Shown here piece after piece: positions 1 through 5,966 of a stretch of 9,405 nucleotides of DNA (positions are counted from its first letter, which is position 1; each line of letters begins with the position of its first letter). A program made the position numbers and the translations under genes. The DNA comes from Nitrososphaerales archaeon (GTDB lineage Archaea; Thermoproteota; Nitrososphaeria; Nitrososphaerales; CADDZS01). The stretch lies in assembly GCA_030043455.1 (NCBI GenBank), contig JASHXQ010000004.1, forward strand, positions 1 through 9,405, given 5' to 3'. The notes beneath the pieces were generated by a model. The model was not told the DNA's origin, did not search any database, and saw only the letters and a list, made by a program, of their open reading frames with translations.

Positions 1-224
1 GATTCTTTTTTCTTCGGCGCTTCCTTTTCTACGCGTGTCTTGACCTTCGACTGCCACAGAACCTCTATTTCGTAAGACGAGTAGCCTTTTTCCAAGCCTT
101 CTTTCTCAGTTTCGTTAATGGAGTTCACAAGGTCAGAGGTGTAGTTCTTCCAGAGCTTGTCGGCTTCTTCCCGGTTGAATTTTTTTCGGGGCAAACGGCT
201 GAAGACCGTCAGCAAAATCCTCAC
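1..224 (-). CDS. Hypothetical protein, 3' end beyond left edge
   Basis: This partial reading frame runs from a GTG at 224 off the left edge, giving 74 visible residues without a stop. The product starts MRILLTVFSRLPRKK and continues as a charged, probably soluble segment (residues 16-60) followed by a Lys/Glu-rich stretch (residues 60-74). I do not recognise the family. It follows the MBL-fold gene by 47 nt on the same strand, so it may be the last visible member of the operon or have its own promoter: a TATA-like stretch (ACAATAAATCC on the minus strand, about 268-278) lies roughly 45-50 nt upstream of the GTG. The frame is also open upstream, and a TTG at 266 is an alternative start. No clear Shine-Dalgarno sequence is visible for either start. 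That it is a real gene is inferred from the open frame, codon-like composition and position. Confidence 0.55.
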   Translation of the reverse strand, partial: MRILLTVFSRLPRKKFNREEADKLWKNYTSDLVNSINETEKEGLEKGYSSYEIEVLWQSKVKTRVEKEAPKKKE

Positions 225-271
225 TAGGTCTAATTTAGGTTTCGATATCTTCGACGAACAAACCAATGGAT

Positions 272-961
272 TTATTGTAGGTTCTCTTGTTTAATTTCTT
301 CGTTGATCCAGGACTCCGCCTCGATTTTCGTAAAAGGACCATGTCCGGGATAAACGTCCGAAGAGCCAGGAAGCTTCATCAATTTGGTCAAAGAGTCAAT
401 CATTGCAGCCGGATCTGCTCCCATACCATCGAGTCTGCCGTAACCCCCCGCAAAAAGTGTGTCTCCAGAGAATAACTGCCCCAGCTTTTCATTGTAGAGG
501 CAGATTGAGCCTTCGGTATGTCCCGGAGTGTGAAGAACTTTGAAAGCTATTGTAGGTCCGATTTTGATCTCAGATCCGTCGACCAGTTGAATGTCTGGTT
601 CGATTGGTACTTTCTCGATTCCGAGCTGTTCGGAAGCTTCATCATCAACAGCCAATCGATAGGCATCCAATTCATGAATTGCCAGTTTAGCTCCGAAACC
701 TTTTCTCAACATGTCGTCCTCCGCTGTATGATCTGTATGACCGTGGGTATTGACGATCAGTACCGGTTGAATGCCCAGCTCGTGAATCCTGCCTGACAAC
801 TGTCTCGAACCCTGCGCAACGTCGACGACCACGGCATTGTCCGAACCGTGCTCGTAAAGGATGTAGACGTTGTTAGCTAGCGGTGGAACTACTAATGCTT
901 CAATTCTCAGGCCGTCTTTCCTCAATGAGCGCCTTGATTCGGGAAGAGAGCCAGGCTCCAA
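272..961 (-). CDS. MBL-fold metallo-hydrolase, glyoxalase II-like
   Basis: This 229-residue protein has the full metal-binding set of the metallo-beta-lactamase superfamily. The HxHxDH motif is H73-G-H75-T-D77-H78 (after VNT), the third-histidine motif is TPGHT with H148, the bridging aspartate is D167 in SGDTLF, and the last histidine is H207 in YPGHG. The SGDTLF, GRLD and YPGHG blocks resemble glyoxalase II-like thioester hydrolases (S-acyl-glutathione hydrolase fold) rather than true beta-lactamases or RNases. It is probably cytoplasmic, since no signal peptide or membrane segment is seen; the substrate is unknown. The start is TTG at 961. The first in-frame ATG is at residue 84, after the metal motif, so a non-ATG start is required. 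An AAGGTGATC Shine-Dalgarno match stands just before the TTG. The gene lies 24 nt downstream of a small membrane-protein gene and belongs to the isoprenoid gene train; any link to that pathway is inference. Confidence 0.93.
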   Translation of the reverse strand: MEPGSLPESRRSLRKDGLRIEALVVPPLANNVYILYEHGSDNAVVVDVAQGSRQLSGRIHELGIQPVLIVNTHGHTDHTAEDDMLRKGFGAKLAIHELDAYRLAVDDEASEQLGIEKVPIEPDIQLVDGSEIKIGPTIAFKVLHTPGHTEGSICLYNEKLGQLFSGDTLFAGGYGRLDGMGADPAAMIDSLTKLMKLPGSSDVYPGHGPFTKIEAESWINEEIKQENLQ

Positions 962-963
962 CG

Positions 964-972
964 GATCACCTT
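964..972 (-). promoter_or_regulatory. Shine-Dalgarno sequence deciding the TTG start of the MBL-fold gene
   Basis: The minus strand reads AAGGTGATC followed by CG and the TTG at 961. It matches the complement of the conserved 16S rRNA 3' end, with the AAGG core 7 nt from the start codon. It supports TTG over internal candidates and indicates that this internal operon gene can be initiated independently. Confidence 0.7.
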
Positions 973-985
973 GTCGTAAAAATAA

Positions 986-1318
986 TCACGAGTAAGAAGC
1001 AACCGACCCGTCGTCACTATCTTCATCTCCTTCTTCGTCCGCTAAAGAAGAATTTATCAAGTCGGAAACTCTCTTCATGTTGAAAGCGATGAGCACCCCT
1101 CCACCAAGCATGAGGTAGGGAAAGGAGGAGACCAGAAATCCATAATCTTCCGAGTGGATGCAAGCTGAAACATCAGACTTGCACATCGCGGTCTCGGACA
1201 ACACCGTCCCCACAGGGACGACCAATAGAATTGTCCCCACTGCGAAGAGAAAAGCCACCGACTTTTTGTTTAATTCCGGATTTTTGGTCGGTGGAATGCC
1301 TGGCCCCGAAGTGCTCAC
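986..1318 (-). CDS. Small two-helix membrane protein, acidic C-terminus
   Basis: This 110-residue protein is of unrecognised family. Visible parts are a short polar N-terminus rich in Pro/Ser/Thr (1-19), a hydrophobic helix at about 20-40, a connecting loop with two cysteines (C46, C53) and a histidine, a second hydrophobic helix at about 60-80 starting FLVSSFPYLM, then a basic MKR, and a strongly acidic Ser/Asp/Glu tail (about 92-104). The positive-inside rule (KK before helix 1, KR after helix 2) puts both termini in the cytoplasm and the cysteine loop outside, where a disulfide is possible. The GTG start at 1318 overlaps the TGA stop of the upstream dehydratase small-subunit gene by 4 bp (GTGA), so translation is probably coupled. 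No strong Shine-Dalgarno sequence is visible. Function is unknown. Its layout resembles that of the 128-residue protein at the head of the operon. Confidence 0.75.
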   Translation of the reverse strand: MSTSGPGIPPTKNPELNKKSVAFLFAVGTILLVVPVGTVLSETAMCKSDVSACIHSEDYGFLVSSFPYLMLGGGVLIAFNMKRVSDLINSSLADEEGDEDSDDGSVASYS

Positions 1319-1707
1319 TTTTCAATTTTCAACTCTGAACTGCCGGAGTCCAAGGACACAAACGTTGCTTGGTTCAGATCGAAAATATCATTTTCGGGTA
1401 AATCGAAGAGTGGAATTCCTGCTATAGCACAGCCTGATGCAGTAATTATATCGGTCGTCTGATTAACTATGGCCTTGGGGGCCTTGTGGTTTTTCTTCAA
1501 CCGGTAAATGACGTAAGCCCCCACGGAACTTCCTACTGTGTTCGGAAACACGAGAATCTTCCCTGCGAAGGACTGATTGAAGATGGGACTTTTGGGATCC
1601 GATACCGAGCCTGTTTCCGGATTCACTCCTTGAAGAAATGCTATTGCTTGAATCGAAAATAGGACTTCACCCTTGGCCTTCCCGTCTACGATTGCCCTAA
1701 TTTTCAT
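1315..1707 (-). CDS. Phosphomevalonate dehydratase small subunit (aconitase X swivel domain, DUF126 family)
   Basis: This 130-residue protein matches the stand-alone small subunit of archaeal aconitase X. In the modified mevalonate pathway this subunit pairs with the large catalytic subunit to dehydrate mevalonate 5-phosphate to trans-anhydromevalonate 5-phosphate. Family landmarks are visible in order: a G-x-A-x-GE block near the N-terminus (residues 9-14), FLQGVNPETG (24-33), GKILVFP (49-55), the phosphate/substrate-loop-like GSSVGAY (59-65), a YRLKKN block (68-73), AP-KAIVN (76-82) and AIAGIPLFD (94-102). Length fits the family. The start is ATG at 1707, only 4 nt after the TGA of the large-subunit gene, so the subunits are probably made in balance by coupled translation. 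The C-terminus (about 115-130) is Ser/Glu/Lys-rich and looks unconserved. The specific substrate is inferred from the neighbouring UbiD-type decarboxylase; the family call itself is firm. Confidence 0.93.
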   Translation of the reverse strand: MKIRAIVDGKAKGEVLFSIQAIAFLQGVNPETGSVSDPKSPIFNQSFAGKILVFPNTVGSSVGAYVIYRLKKNHKAPKAIVNQTTDIITASGCAIAGIPLFDLPENDIFDLNQATFVSLDSGSSELKIEK

Positions 1708-1711
1708 ACCT

Positions 1712-2896
1712 TCAGCTCACGTTCTCTTCGATAATTCTTCGAGTATCTTTGAGCGAGATCTTCACGCCGTGGACCTTTCGCATGTAGTACGCTCCCTTGC
1801 AGGAATCTGTTTCCACAGAGTCGACGTTCAGAGCGGAGATCAAAGGAGTAAAATCGGCGCAAGCATCGCGGACAAAAATTCCACCCGCTCCCTCTATAAC
1901 CTGAGCATAACCTCGCCTCTGGGCCGTTTCATAGATCTTGGAAGAACAGAAGACGAAACATTTCTTCCTAAAATGCTTCCCTGATAGCATCCGGCTGAGC
2001 TCATAGAGCTCCTCGATTGTCATCTGCGGGCACCCAAAAATAATCGCATCTCCCTCCCCCGACTGCGACAGTTCCGAAAAGACATCCTCGTACTCCTTTT
2101 CGGTGAAATCGATGGACTCTACTTTTTCACGGGAATTCGGAACAAACATCCCCGAGCTCCCAGTCGTCCCAATCGCCGCGCAAAGCGCCTTAGCTTCAGC
2201 GATCTGGAGGTTGAATTTTTGTCCTTGGAATCCAGCAACACCCGGCACGTTTTTTCCAGCGAAATAGCCGAGAACCCCGTAGTCCACCGATCCTGACAAC
2301 CCATTGTTTCCCCTATTTTCCATCTTGATTCTGACATTTTTGGTGGGAACCCGATTTCTCGGGAGGTGCAAATCCGAGTATACTGTTTTGCCCGTAAGAG
2401 CGCAGGCCAAGGCACTGACCGCGCTTTCCCGATTGGTCTTCAATCCCAAGATGGAATTTGCGTAAATTGCGGCAGAAGATTCAGCCCATGCCACGCTTGT
2501 TCCTTTCCGAGGAACTCTGTAAGATTGGAAGGGGACGCATGTAAAAGAAGTGGCTATGCCCAGTCTCTCGTACGCAGCTATGATCTTCAGTTGTTTTTCA
2601 GCGTAATCAGCTGGAATCTCAAGGGAGTCCCACTTTTCAACGTCCATTCCACATGGATTCACCGTTGTAAACACTCGGAACTTTGAGCTACGCTTTCCGC
2701 TAATCTTTCTCAGAAAATCCAGGCCGTACTCTCCAATCGTGAGGTACGAAACTCCTGACACGTGTGCCCACTTTATCGGGATTAGTCTCTTGGCGTTGCT
2801 GATCTTACCTATGGCGACGAGAACTCGATACGCCATTTCCAAGGCTTCGCCATTTTCCCCAGCTAGAGCTTTTTCCTCAGCATTGGTAAGAAACAA
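1712..2896 (-). CDS. Phosphomevalonate dehydratase large subunit (aconitase X catalytic subunit)
   Basis: This 394-residue protein is the catalytic subunit of aconitase X type, an iron-sulfur dehydratase. With the adjacent small subunit it probably converts mevalonate 5-phosphate to trans-anhydromevalonate 5-phosphate. Family features include the N-terminal MFLTNAEEKALAGENGEA, IPIKWAHVSGVSY (39-51), GEYGLDFL (55-62), NPCGMD (80-85), FTCVPF (118-123), an AxSSAAIYANSILG-x-KTNRE block (138-157), LALTGK-like CALTGK (165-170), FGCPQMTIEEL (287-297), VRDAC (342-346) and a C-terminal TDSCKGAYY (363-371). By comparison with the family, C120, C289 and C346 are the likely cluster ligands; this assignment is inferred. 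The start is TTG at 2896. The N-terminus aligns with homologs exactly here and the next Met is residue 21. An AAAGGA ribosome-binding sequence lies about 11 nt upstream. The gene sits 26 nt after the decarboxylase gene. Other aconitase X members act on cis-3-hydroxyproline, but the split two-subunit form and the context favour the mevalonate role. Confidence 0.92.
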   Translation of the reverse strand: MFLTNAEEKALAGENGEALEMAYRVLVAIGKISNAKRLIPIKWAHVSGVSYLTIGEYGLDFLRKISGKRSSKFRVFTTVNPCGMDVEKWDSLEIPADYAEKQLKIIAAYERLGIATSFTCVPFQSYRVPRKGTSVAWAESSAAIYANSILGLKTNRESAVSALACALTGKTVYSDLHLPRNRVPTKNVRIKMENRGNNGLSGSVDYGVLGYFAGKNVPGVAGFQGQKFNLQIAEAKALCAAIGTTGSSGMFVPNSREKVESIDFTEKEYEDVFSELSQSGEGDAIIFGCPQMTIEELYELSRMLSGKHFRKKCFVFCSSKIYETAQRRGYAQVIEGAGGIFVRDACADFTPLISALNVDSVETDSCKGAYYMRKVHGVKISLKDTRRIIEENVS

Positions 2897-2922
2897 CCGA
2901 AGATAATTCCTTTGGATTTGTT

Positions 2923-4260
2923 TTAGTTCGGATCGGATCTCGTGGCGAGACTTTCCAACAATCTCTTGGTGCCCGAAGTTTCTGGAATCTTCGCTCGTTC
3001 GAATTTCTTTCGGTCCTGGTTAATTGAAAGAGTCGCGTCCAACCCGATCTTGGAAGTTACGCCAGACTTGGCGCTTGAGGGATCCAGACTCGATCCTCTA
3101 GCACCATTGATCTGTAAGACTCCCGTAGCAGCCTGAAATCTTGTGGATAACGCCCACTCTACTTCCTCTAGATTGAACGGATCAATATCGGAATCTACTA
3201 CTACGACCAACTTCAGCGGATGGGAGGCAGCAAAACAGTTCAAGATGGCGGTTTTTCCATCTCCATCGCTAGATTTCTCGATACTCACAACGCAGTGGAA
3301 GTAGCCACTCCCCGCGGGGGTAAGATTGATCCCACGGATTTTTGGAATCGACCTCAAGAGAACTTCCCTAATCTTCAGTTCTTGAGGTAAGCCCATGAAA
3401 AGAGAGTGTTCCCGTGTACTGGCGATCACGGCTTGATAAACGGGATCTGCCGCGTAATGCATCCTTTCGAAGGTAATGACGGGTTGCTTCCGGATGTCGT
3501 CGTAAGTTCCAGTAAGATCGACAAAGGGCCCCTCATCAGTGAGGTCTTGAAAATCGATGAAGCCTTCTAACACAAGCTCACTATCAACCGGAATAGCAAT
3601 CCCTGTTTGTTCAGAAGAAGTCAGTTTCAGATTTCCTCCGGACAGAGAATTTGCAATGTCGTACTCGCTCTGCCCGTACGAGAGTTGGAGAGACCCCGCG
3701 ACGAAGACAGCTGGAGGAGGTCCAATGATTACTGAAAGGGGAACCTTTCCTTCGGTATCTTTGCCGATCTGATTGAGGTGCCGTGGAACAATTCTTGCCG
3801 CGACCTTGTTTTTGGAAAGAACTAGCATTCTATGAAAGGAAAGATTCTCCATCTCTGTTCCCGGATATTTAGCGACAACTATTCCGGCGGTGATGTACTT
3901 GCCAGCTTCACTTTGGAAGTGCGTTAGAATCGGCAGCTTGCTAAGATCAGCTTCCCCATTGAAGGCCCATTCCGACCTCCGAAAACTCGACACGAGCCCC
4001 TTGGAGATAGGGTGCTTTATCGCAGATTCTAGGACACCCAGAAGAGAACCCTCGCCAATTCCCAAACCCAGCTCCACATTTTTTCTGGTAGATAGAAGAT
4101 TCCCAGCGACCTTGAAAGAAGATCCTGCAACATTCTCAAAAAGAAAAGCTCGTTCCTGAAACTTTGCCAATACCGCAGAAATTTCATATTCGGGAGAGAC
4201 TCTTCCGTCGACAGTGGAAATTGAATCGTCAGCTTTGAGGGAGCTTAGAAACTCCTTCAA
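2923..4260 (-). CDS. Anhydromevalonate phosphate decarboxylase (UbiD family)
   Basis: This 445-residue UbiD-family decarboxylase probably turns trans-anhydromevalonate 5-phosphate into isopentenyl phosphate using prenylated FMN and a divalent metal. Visible blocks are AFLFENVAGSSFKVAGN (38-54), LPILTHFQSEAGKYITAGIV (109-128), FHRMLVLSKNKVAAR (142-156) with PRHLNQ (159-164), VIIGPPPAVFVAG (177-189), IPVDSELVLEG (223-233) and the active-site block DEGPFVDLTGTYD (242-254). E243 fits the proton-donor glutamate of the family. The position of the second family glutamate (EGPFGE in fungal Fdc1) is Asp (D248), as I recall for the archaeal anhydromevalonate clade. R144 or R160 is the likely catalytic arginine. 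The start is TTG at 4260; an in-frame TGA lies just upstream and the first Met is residue 136, so a non-ATG start is required. The gene is 16 nt after the PAC4-like gene and 26 nt before the dehydratase genes. The substrate is inferred from this linkage; a UbiX partner is not in the window. Confidence 0.9.
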   Translation of the reverse strand: MKEFLSSLKADDSISTVDGRVSPEYEISAVLAKFQERAFLFENVAGSSFKVAGNLLSTRKNVELGLGIGEGSLLGVLESAIKHPISKGLVSSFRRSEWAFNGEADLSKLPILTHFQSEAGKYITAGIVVAKYPGTEMENLSFHRMLVLSKNKVAARIVPRHLNQIGKDTEGKVPLSVIIGPPPAVFVAGSLQLSYGQSEYDIANSLSGGNLKLTSSEQTGIAIPVDSELVLEGFIDFQDLTDEGPFVDLTGTYDDIRKQPVITFERMHYAADPVYQAVIASTREHSLFMGLPQELKIREVLLRSIPKIRGINLTPAGSGYFHCVVSIEKSSDGDGKTAILNCFAASHPLKLVVVVDSDIDPFNLEEVEWALSTRFQAATGVLQINGARGSSLDPSSAKSGVTSKIGLDATLSINQDRKKFERAKIPETSGTKRLLESLATRSDPN

Positions 4261-4276
4261 GTTAGGCGATCAATCC

Positions 4277-4633
4277 CTAACTAAGCAGCTTTCGAACTTC
4301 GTTAATCAGTGTTTTCATGGAGGCGGAGTCAAGCTCTTCTCTCAAATAAAGAGAGACGACAGCAATACCTCGAAGTTTTTCCGCGAGCATCTCTCCGACG
4401 GTTCCCGCGAAGATTGCCCCCTTACTTTCCGGGATAAGGGAAGATGAGGTGGATCTTTCACCCGTCGGGACAGCCACTGTTATGGCGCCCATACGGGGAT
4501 TTTTGTCTTCGGAGATGCTTGCAAAGACTCCGTTTGTCAATGTCAACAGCTCAACTTTGAAGATCCGTCCTCCCACATTGCATTCGGTGGAGTGGAATCT
4601 TTTCTTCTCGGACCCGGAGTCCTTTTGACTCAA
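4277..4633 (-). CDS. Proteasome assembly chaperone 4 (PAC4/PSMG4)-like small protein
   Basis: This 118-residue soluble protein has a charged N-terminus (1-15) and then a compact alpha/beta pattern: strands at about 21-31 and 34-41, strand 48-55 (MGAITVAV), a polar STSSSL loop (61-66), helix 77-88 (VGEMLAEKLRGI), strand 90-97 (IAVVSLYL) and helix 102-117. As I recall human PSMG4, it shares this order: a LxxxxF-xWxG strand pair, a hydrophobic LAVAM strand, a STSLL loop, a GLAQRLARK helix, an FVSYNL strand and a final amphipathic helix. The call therefore rests on remembered layout and motif spacing, not on a search. If right, it would be a dimeric helper for 20S proteasome alpha-ring assembly; no proteasome gene is present here. 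The start is TTG at 4633 (first internal Met is residue 48), with AGGGTGA placed 7 nt upstream. Its position between a membrane-protein gene and the decarboxylase gene could instead mean a role tied to isoprenoid synthesis. Confidence 0.6.
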   Translation of the reverse strand: MSQKDSGSEKKRFHSTECNVGGRIFKVELLTLTNGVFASISEDKNPRMGAITVAVPTGERSTSSSLIPESKGAIFAGTVGEMLAEKLRGIAVVSLYLREELDSASMKTLINEVRKLLS

Positions 4634-4640
4634 AATCTAT

Positions 4641-4647
4641 TCACCCT
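4641..4647 (-). promoter_or_regulatory. Shine-Dalgarno sequence deciding the TTG start of the PAC4-like gene
   Basis: The minus strand reads AGGGTGA, then 7 nt, then TTG at 4633. It overlaps nothing upstream except the 14-nt gap after the preceding stop. It confirms the TTG start, since the gene has no usable ATG before residue 48. Confidence 0.65.
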
Positions 4648-5034
4648 TCATTTTGATCTGAGTCTAACGAACCGTGCTAGATTCATGAGAATTACGAGGT
4701 AGATTAGAGCTTGGCAAAAGTCAAACGCTGGTTCCCCTTTCAGGAAACACGGGCCACCTGTACAGTTGGGATTCGTGGCAGAGAGCTGAAACGTAAGAAA
4801 GGAAAGACTGAGGACCACATTCGATTCACCGAACCCGGTCCCAGCTGGGGGAACAGGTGCGGTCATGAGCGCTGGATAGGCAACATACTGAAGATATCCC
4901 GCCACCAGCGCGAGAAGTAATACAACCGCGTTGGTTAGGATGAACTTTCCTTCCCAATATCTTTCGTGACGAGGGACCCGGGACTCCTCCAGCTGGCTCT
5001 CTCCACTACTCGTCGTGTTCTGGGGTTCTGTCAT
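4648..5034 (-). CDS. Small membrane protein, first gene of the isoprenoid operon
   Basis: This 128-residue protein is of unrecognised family. It has a polar, Ser/Glu/Arg-rich N-terminus (1-30), a strong hydrophobic helix (about 31-53, TNAVVLLLALVAGYLQYV), a long loop with a Pro-rich start (APVPPAG, 59-65), a hydrophobic beta-like stretch (72-86), two spaced cysteines (C91, C96, in CTGGPC), then a second hydrophobic helix (about 105-122) starting near C107 and a basic RFVRLRSK tail. Basic residues flank both helices on the cytoplasmic side, so the cysteine loop is predicted outside the cell. The start is ATG at 5034; no strong Shine-Dalgarno sequence is visible. The following PAC4-like gene starts 14 nt after its TGA. 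Function is unknown. Two-helix topology with loop cysteines is shared with the 110-residue protein lower in the operon, though I see no clear sequence identity between them. Confidence 0.75.
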   Translation of the reverse strand: MTEPQNTTSSGESQLEESRVPRHERYWEGKFILTNAVVLLLALVAGYLQYVAYPALMTAPVPPAGTGFGESNVVLSLSFLTFQLSATNPNCTGGPCFLKGEPAFDFCQALIYLVILMNLARFVRLRSK

Positions 5035-5080
5035 GGAAATATTCGCCAGGATTTTCGTTAAGGTAGCAATGCCGATCCCG

Positions 5081-5101
5081 TGAAAACTAAAGACGTTTTC
5101 A
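5081..5101. promoter_or_regulatory. Candidate operator or leader stem-loop (7-7-7 dyad)
   Basis: This is a perfect inverted repeat: TGAAAAC, 7-nt spacer, GTTTTCA. It lies 25-35 nt downstream of the TATA-like ACTTAAAGAG on the minus strand, so it would overlap the predicted transcription start of the operon. That is a typical place for an archaeal repressor site. If transcribed it could form a small hairpin at the 5' end of the leader. A repeat this short can occur by chance, so the regulatory reading is inference. Confidence 0.3.
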
Positions 5102-5170
5102 TTGTTAGCTCTTTAAGTCTGTTTGGATCGAGCACACTCGACCGTTGGTCGTTTGGCAGACTTGATTCCT

Positions 5171-5180
5171 GAATTTATCC
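5171..5180 (-). promoter_or_regulatory. Weak TATA-box candidate for the isoprenoid operon
   Basis: The minus strand reads GGATAAATTC, an A/T-rich hexamer in an otherwise mixed region about 140 nt upstream of the ATG at 5034. It would give a leader of about 115 nt containing all three inverted repeats. ACTTAAAGAG near 5109-5118 is the competing choice and would give a leader of about 50 nt. Confidence 0.25.
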
Positions 5181-5211
5181 GACCGACGTGTGGTGGTGAA
5201 GGAGTAATACT

Positions 5212-5895
5212 CTACATTTTCATGACTCTAAATCTCATGAAAACATTCGGTTTTAGATACCACAAGGGCGCGAACAAAACATCCACGGCATGAAGAAAGG
5301 TAAGGCGATGCAGTTTCAGTCCGATAAAATTCTCAAACATTCCTGTTCCCAAAATGGACTCGACCCTCAAGTTTTTTGTTGAATAGTAGTTAAGGGGCGC
5401 TAAGTAAATTTGGTGATCGAAATCTCCCGTTGCTACTAGTGCGTTGGTTTTCACATGTTTGTATTTTCCGAGGCTGGGGTTTTGTGCGCTGATGACGACC
5501 GTTGCTCCATCCTTGGCAATCCTCTGAATTTCCTCTAGTACAACCAAAGGATCTTCCAAGTGATGGACGACCCTGATCAAAAAGACATTATCGAATTGAT
5601 TGTCGTCAAAAGGTAAATTGTGAAGCTCAGCTCTTACCAACTCTGTTTTTTTTGCTGTTTTGCTAGCTCTACCGATGTTAGCGGCGGAATAATCGAGCAT
5701 CACGACTCTTGAAAAATAACGTTCGAAAAAGGAGGTCAGCCTGCCAAAGCCCCCTCCCAATTCTAAACACGTAGTTCCCGGTCCGATCCAGCGGGACAGG
5801 ATCCGCTTTTCAGCCAGATCCTCTATCTGCTTGTTTTTCCACTGCTTTGTATAATCGTACCGATCGTAGTCCGGCACGATGCGCGATTCTTTCAA
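5212..5895 (-). CDS. Class I SAM-dependent methyltransferase
   Basis: This 227-residue protein has the Rossmann methyltransferase signature. Motif I is CLELGGGFGRL (43-53), the acidic residue ending strand 2 is D68 in VVMLDYS, the post-I segment LHNLPFDDNQFDNVFLI spans 91-107, and VVHHLEDP (109-116) with the following helix and strand VVIS (133-136) completes the core. This subtype (methyltransferase 11/25-like) methylates small molecules, sugars, quinones or lipids; the substrate is not readable from sequence. The C-terminal part (about 195-227) contains hydrophobic and basic segments (LTFLHAVDVLFAPLWYL) that could touch the membrane. The start is TTG at 5895. The first ATG is residue 66, inside the fold, and a GTG at residue 7 is an alternative. 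It is divergent from the glycosyltransferase gene across 107 bp, which suggests a shared surface-glycan or lipid-modification module. Confidence 0.9.
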   Translation of the reverse strand: MKESRIVPDYDRYDYTKQWKNKQIEDLAEKRILSRWIGPGTTCLELGGGFGRLTSFFERYFSRVVMLDYSAANIGRASKTAKKTELVRAELHNLPFDDNQFDNVFLIRVVHHLEDPLVVLEEIQRIAKDGATVVISAQNPSLGKYKHVKTNALVATGDFDHQIYLAPLNYYSTKNLRVESILGTGMFENFIGLKLHRLTFLHAVDVLFAPLWYLKPNVFMRFRVMKM

Positions 5896-5931
5896 GCATC
5901 TAGCACCAAAGGCGAAAGTAGAATCCCAGAA

Positions 5932-5943
5932 GGGAATATTTCA
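5932..5943 (-). promoter_or_regulatory. Putative TATA box for the methyltransferase gene
   Basis: The minus strand reads TGAAATATTCCC about 40 nt upstream of the TTG at 5895, which would place transcription start about 15 nt before the gene. It lies in the divergent 107-bp gap, opposite the plus-strand box at 5967. Confidence 0.35.
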
Positions 5944-5966
5944 TGATCCAACCTCTTGTAGTCCAG

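Larger units (their letters stand above)
5035..5211. other. 177-bp intergenic region with inverted repeats, upstream of the isoprenoid operon
   Basis: This gap separates the 3' end of the methyltransferase gene (5212) from the operon head (5034), both on the minus strand. It must hold the operon promoter unless transcription reads through. It contains three perfect short dyads: 5081-5101 (7-bp arms TGAAAAC/GTTTTCA, 7-nt spacer), 5128-5141 (TCGAG-CACA-CTCGA) and 5139-5151 (CGACC-GTT-GGTCG, overlapping the previous one). Minus-strand TATA-like candidates are ACTTAAAGAG near 5109-5118 and GGATAAATTC at 5171-5180. I see no tRNA, no convincing small reading frame and no run of T residues clear enough to call a terminator. 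Confidence 0.6.

Noticed and set aside
272..961. Beta-lactamase resistance gene
   Set aside because: The TPGHT, SGDTLF and YPGHG motifs are those of glyoxalase II-like hydrolases, and there is no signal peptide.
2366..2686. Open reading frame of 106 codons on the plus strand
   Set aside because: It lies wholly antisense to the dehydratase large subunit, has no family resemblance and a Cys/Arg/Ser-rich shadow composition.
1712..2896. True aconitase or cis-3-hydroxyproline dehydratase
   Set aside because: Motifs are of the aconitase X type, not classical aconitase, and the adjacent stand-alone small subunit and UbiD gene favour phosphomevalonate dehydratase.
2923..4260. UbiD for ubiquinone or menaquinone synthesis
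   Set aside because: No quinone pathway genes are nearby, and the aconitase X neighbours fit anhydromevalonate phosphate decarboxylation better.
5110..5190. tRNA or other stable RNA gene suggested by the hairpins
   Set aside because: No T-arm consensus, no cloverleaf spacing and no acceptor stem pairing could be found.
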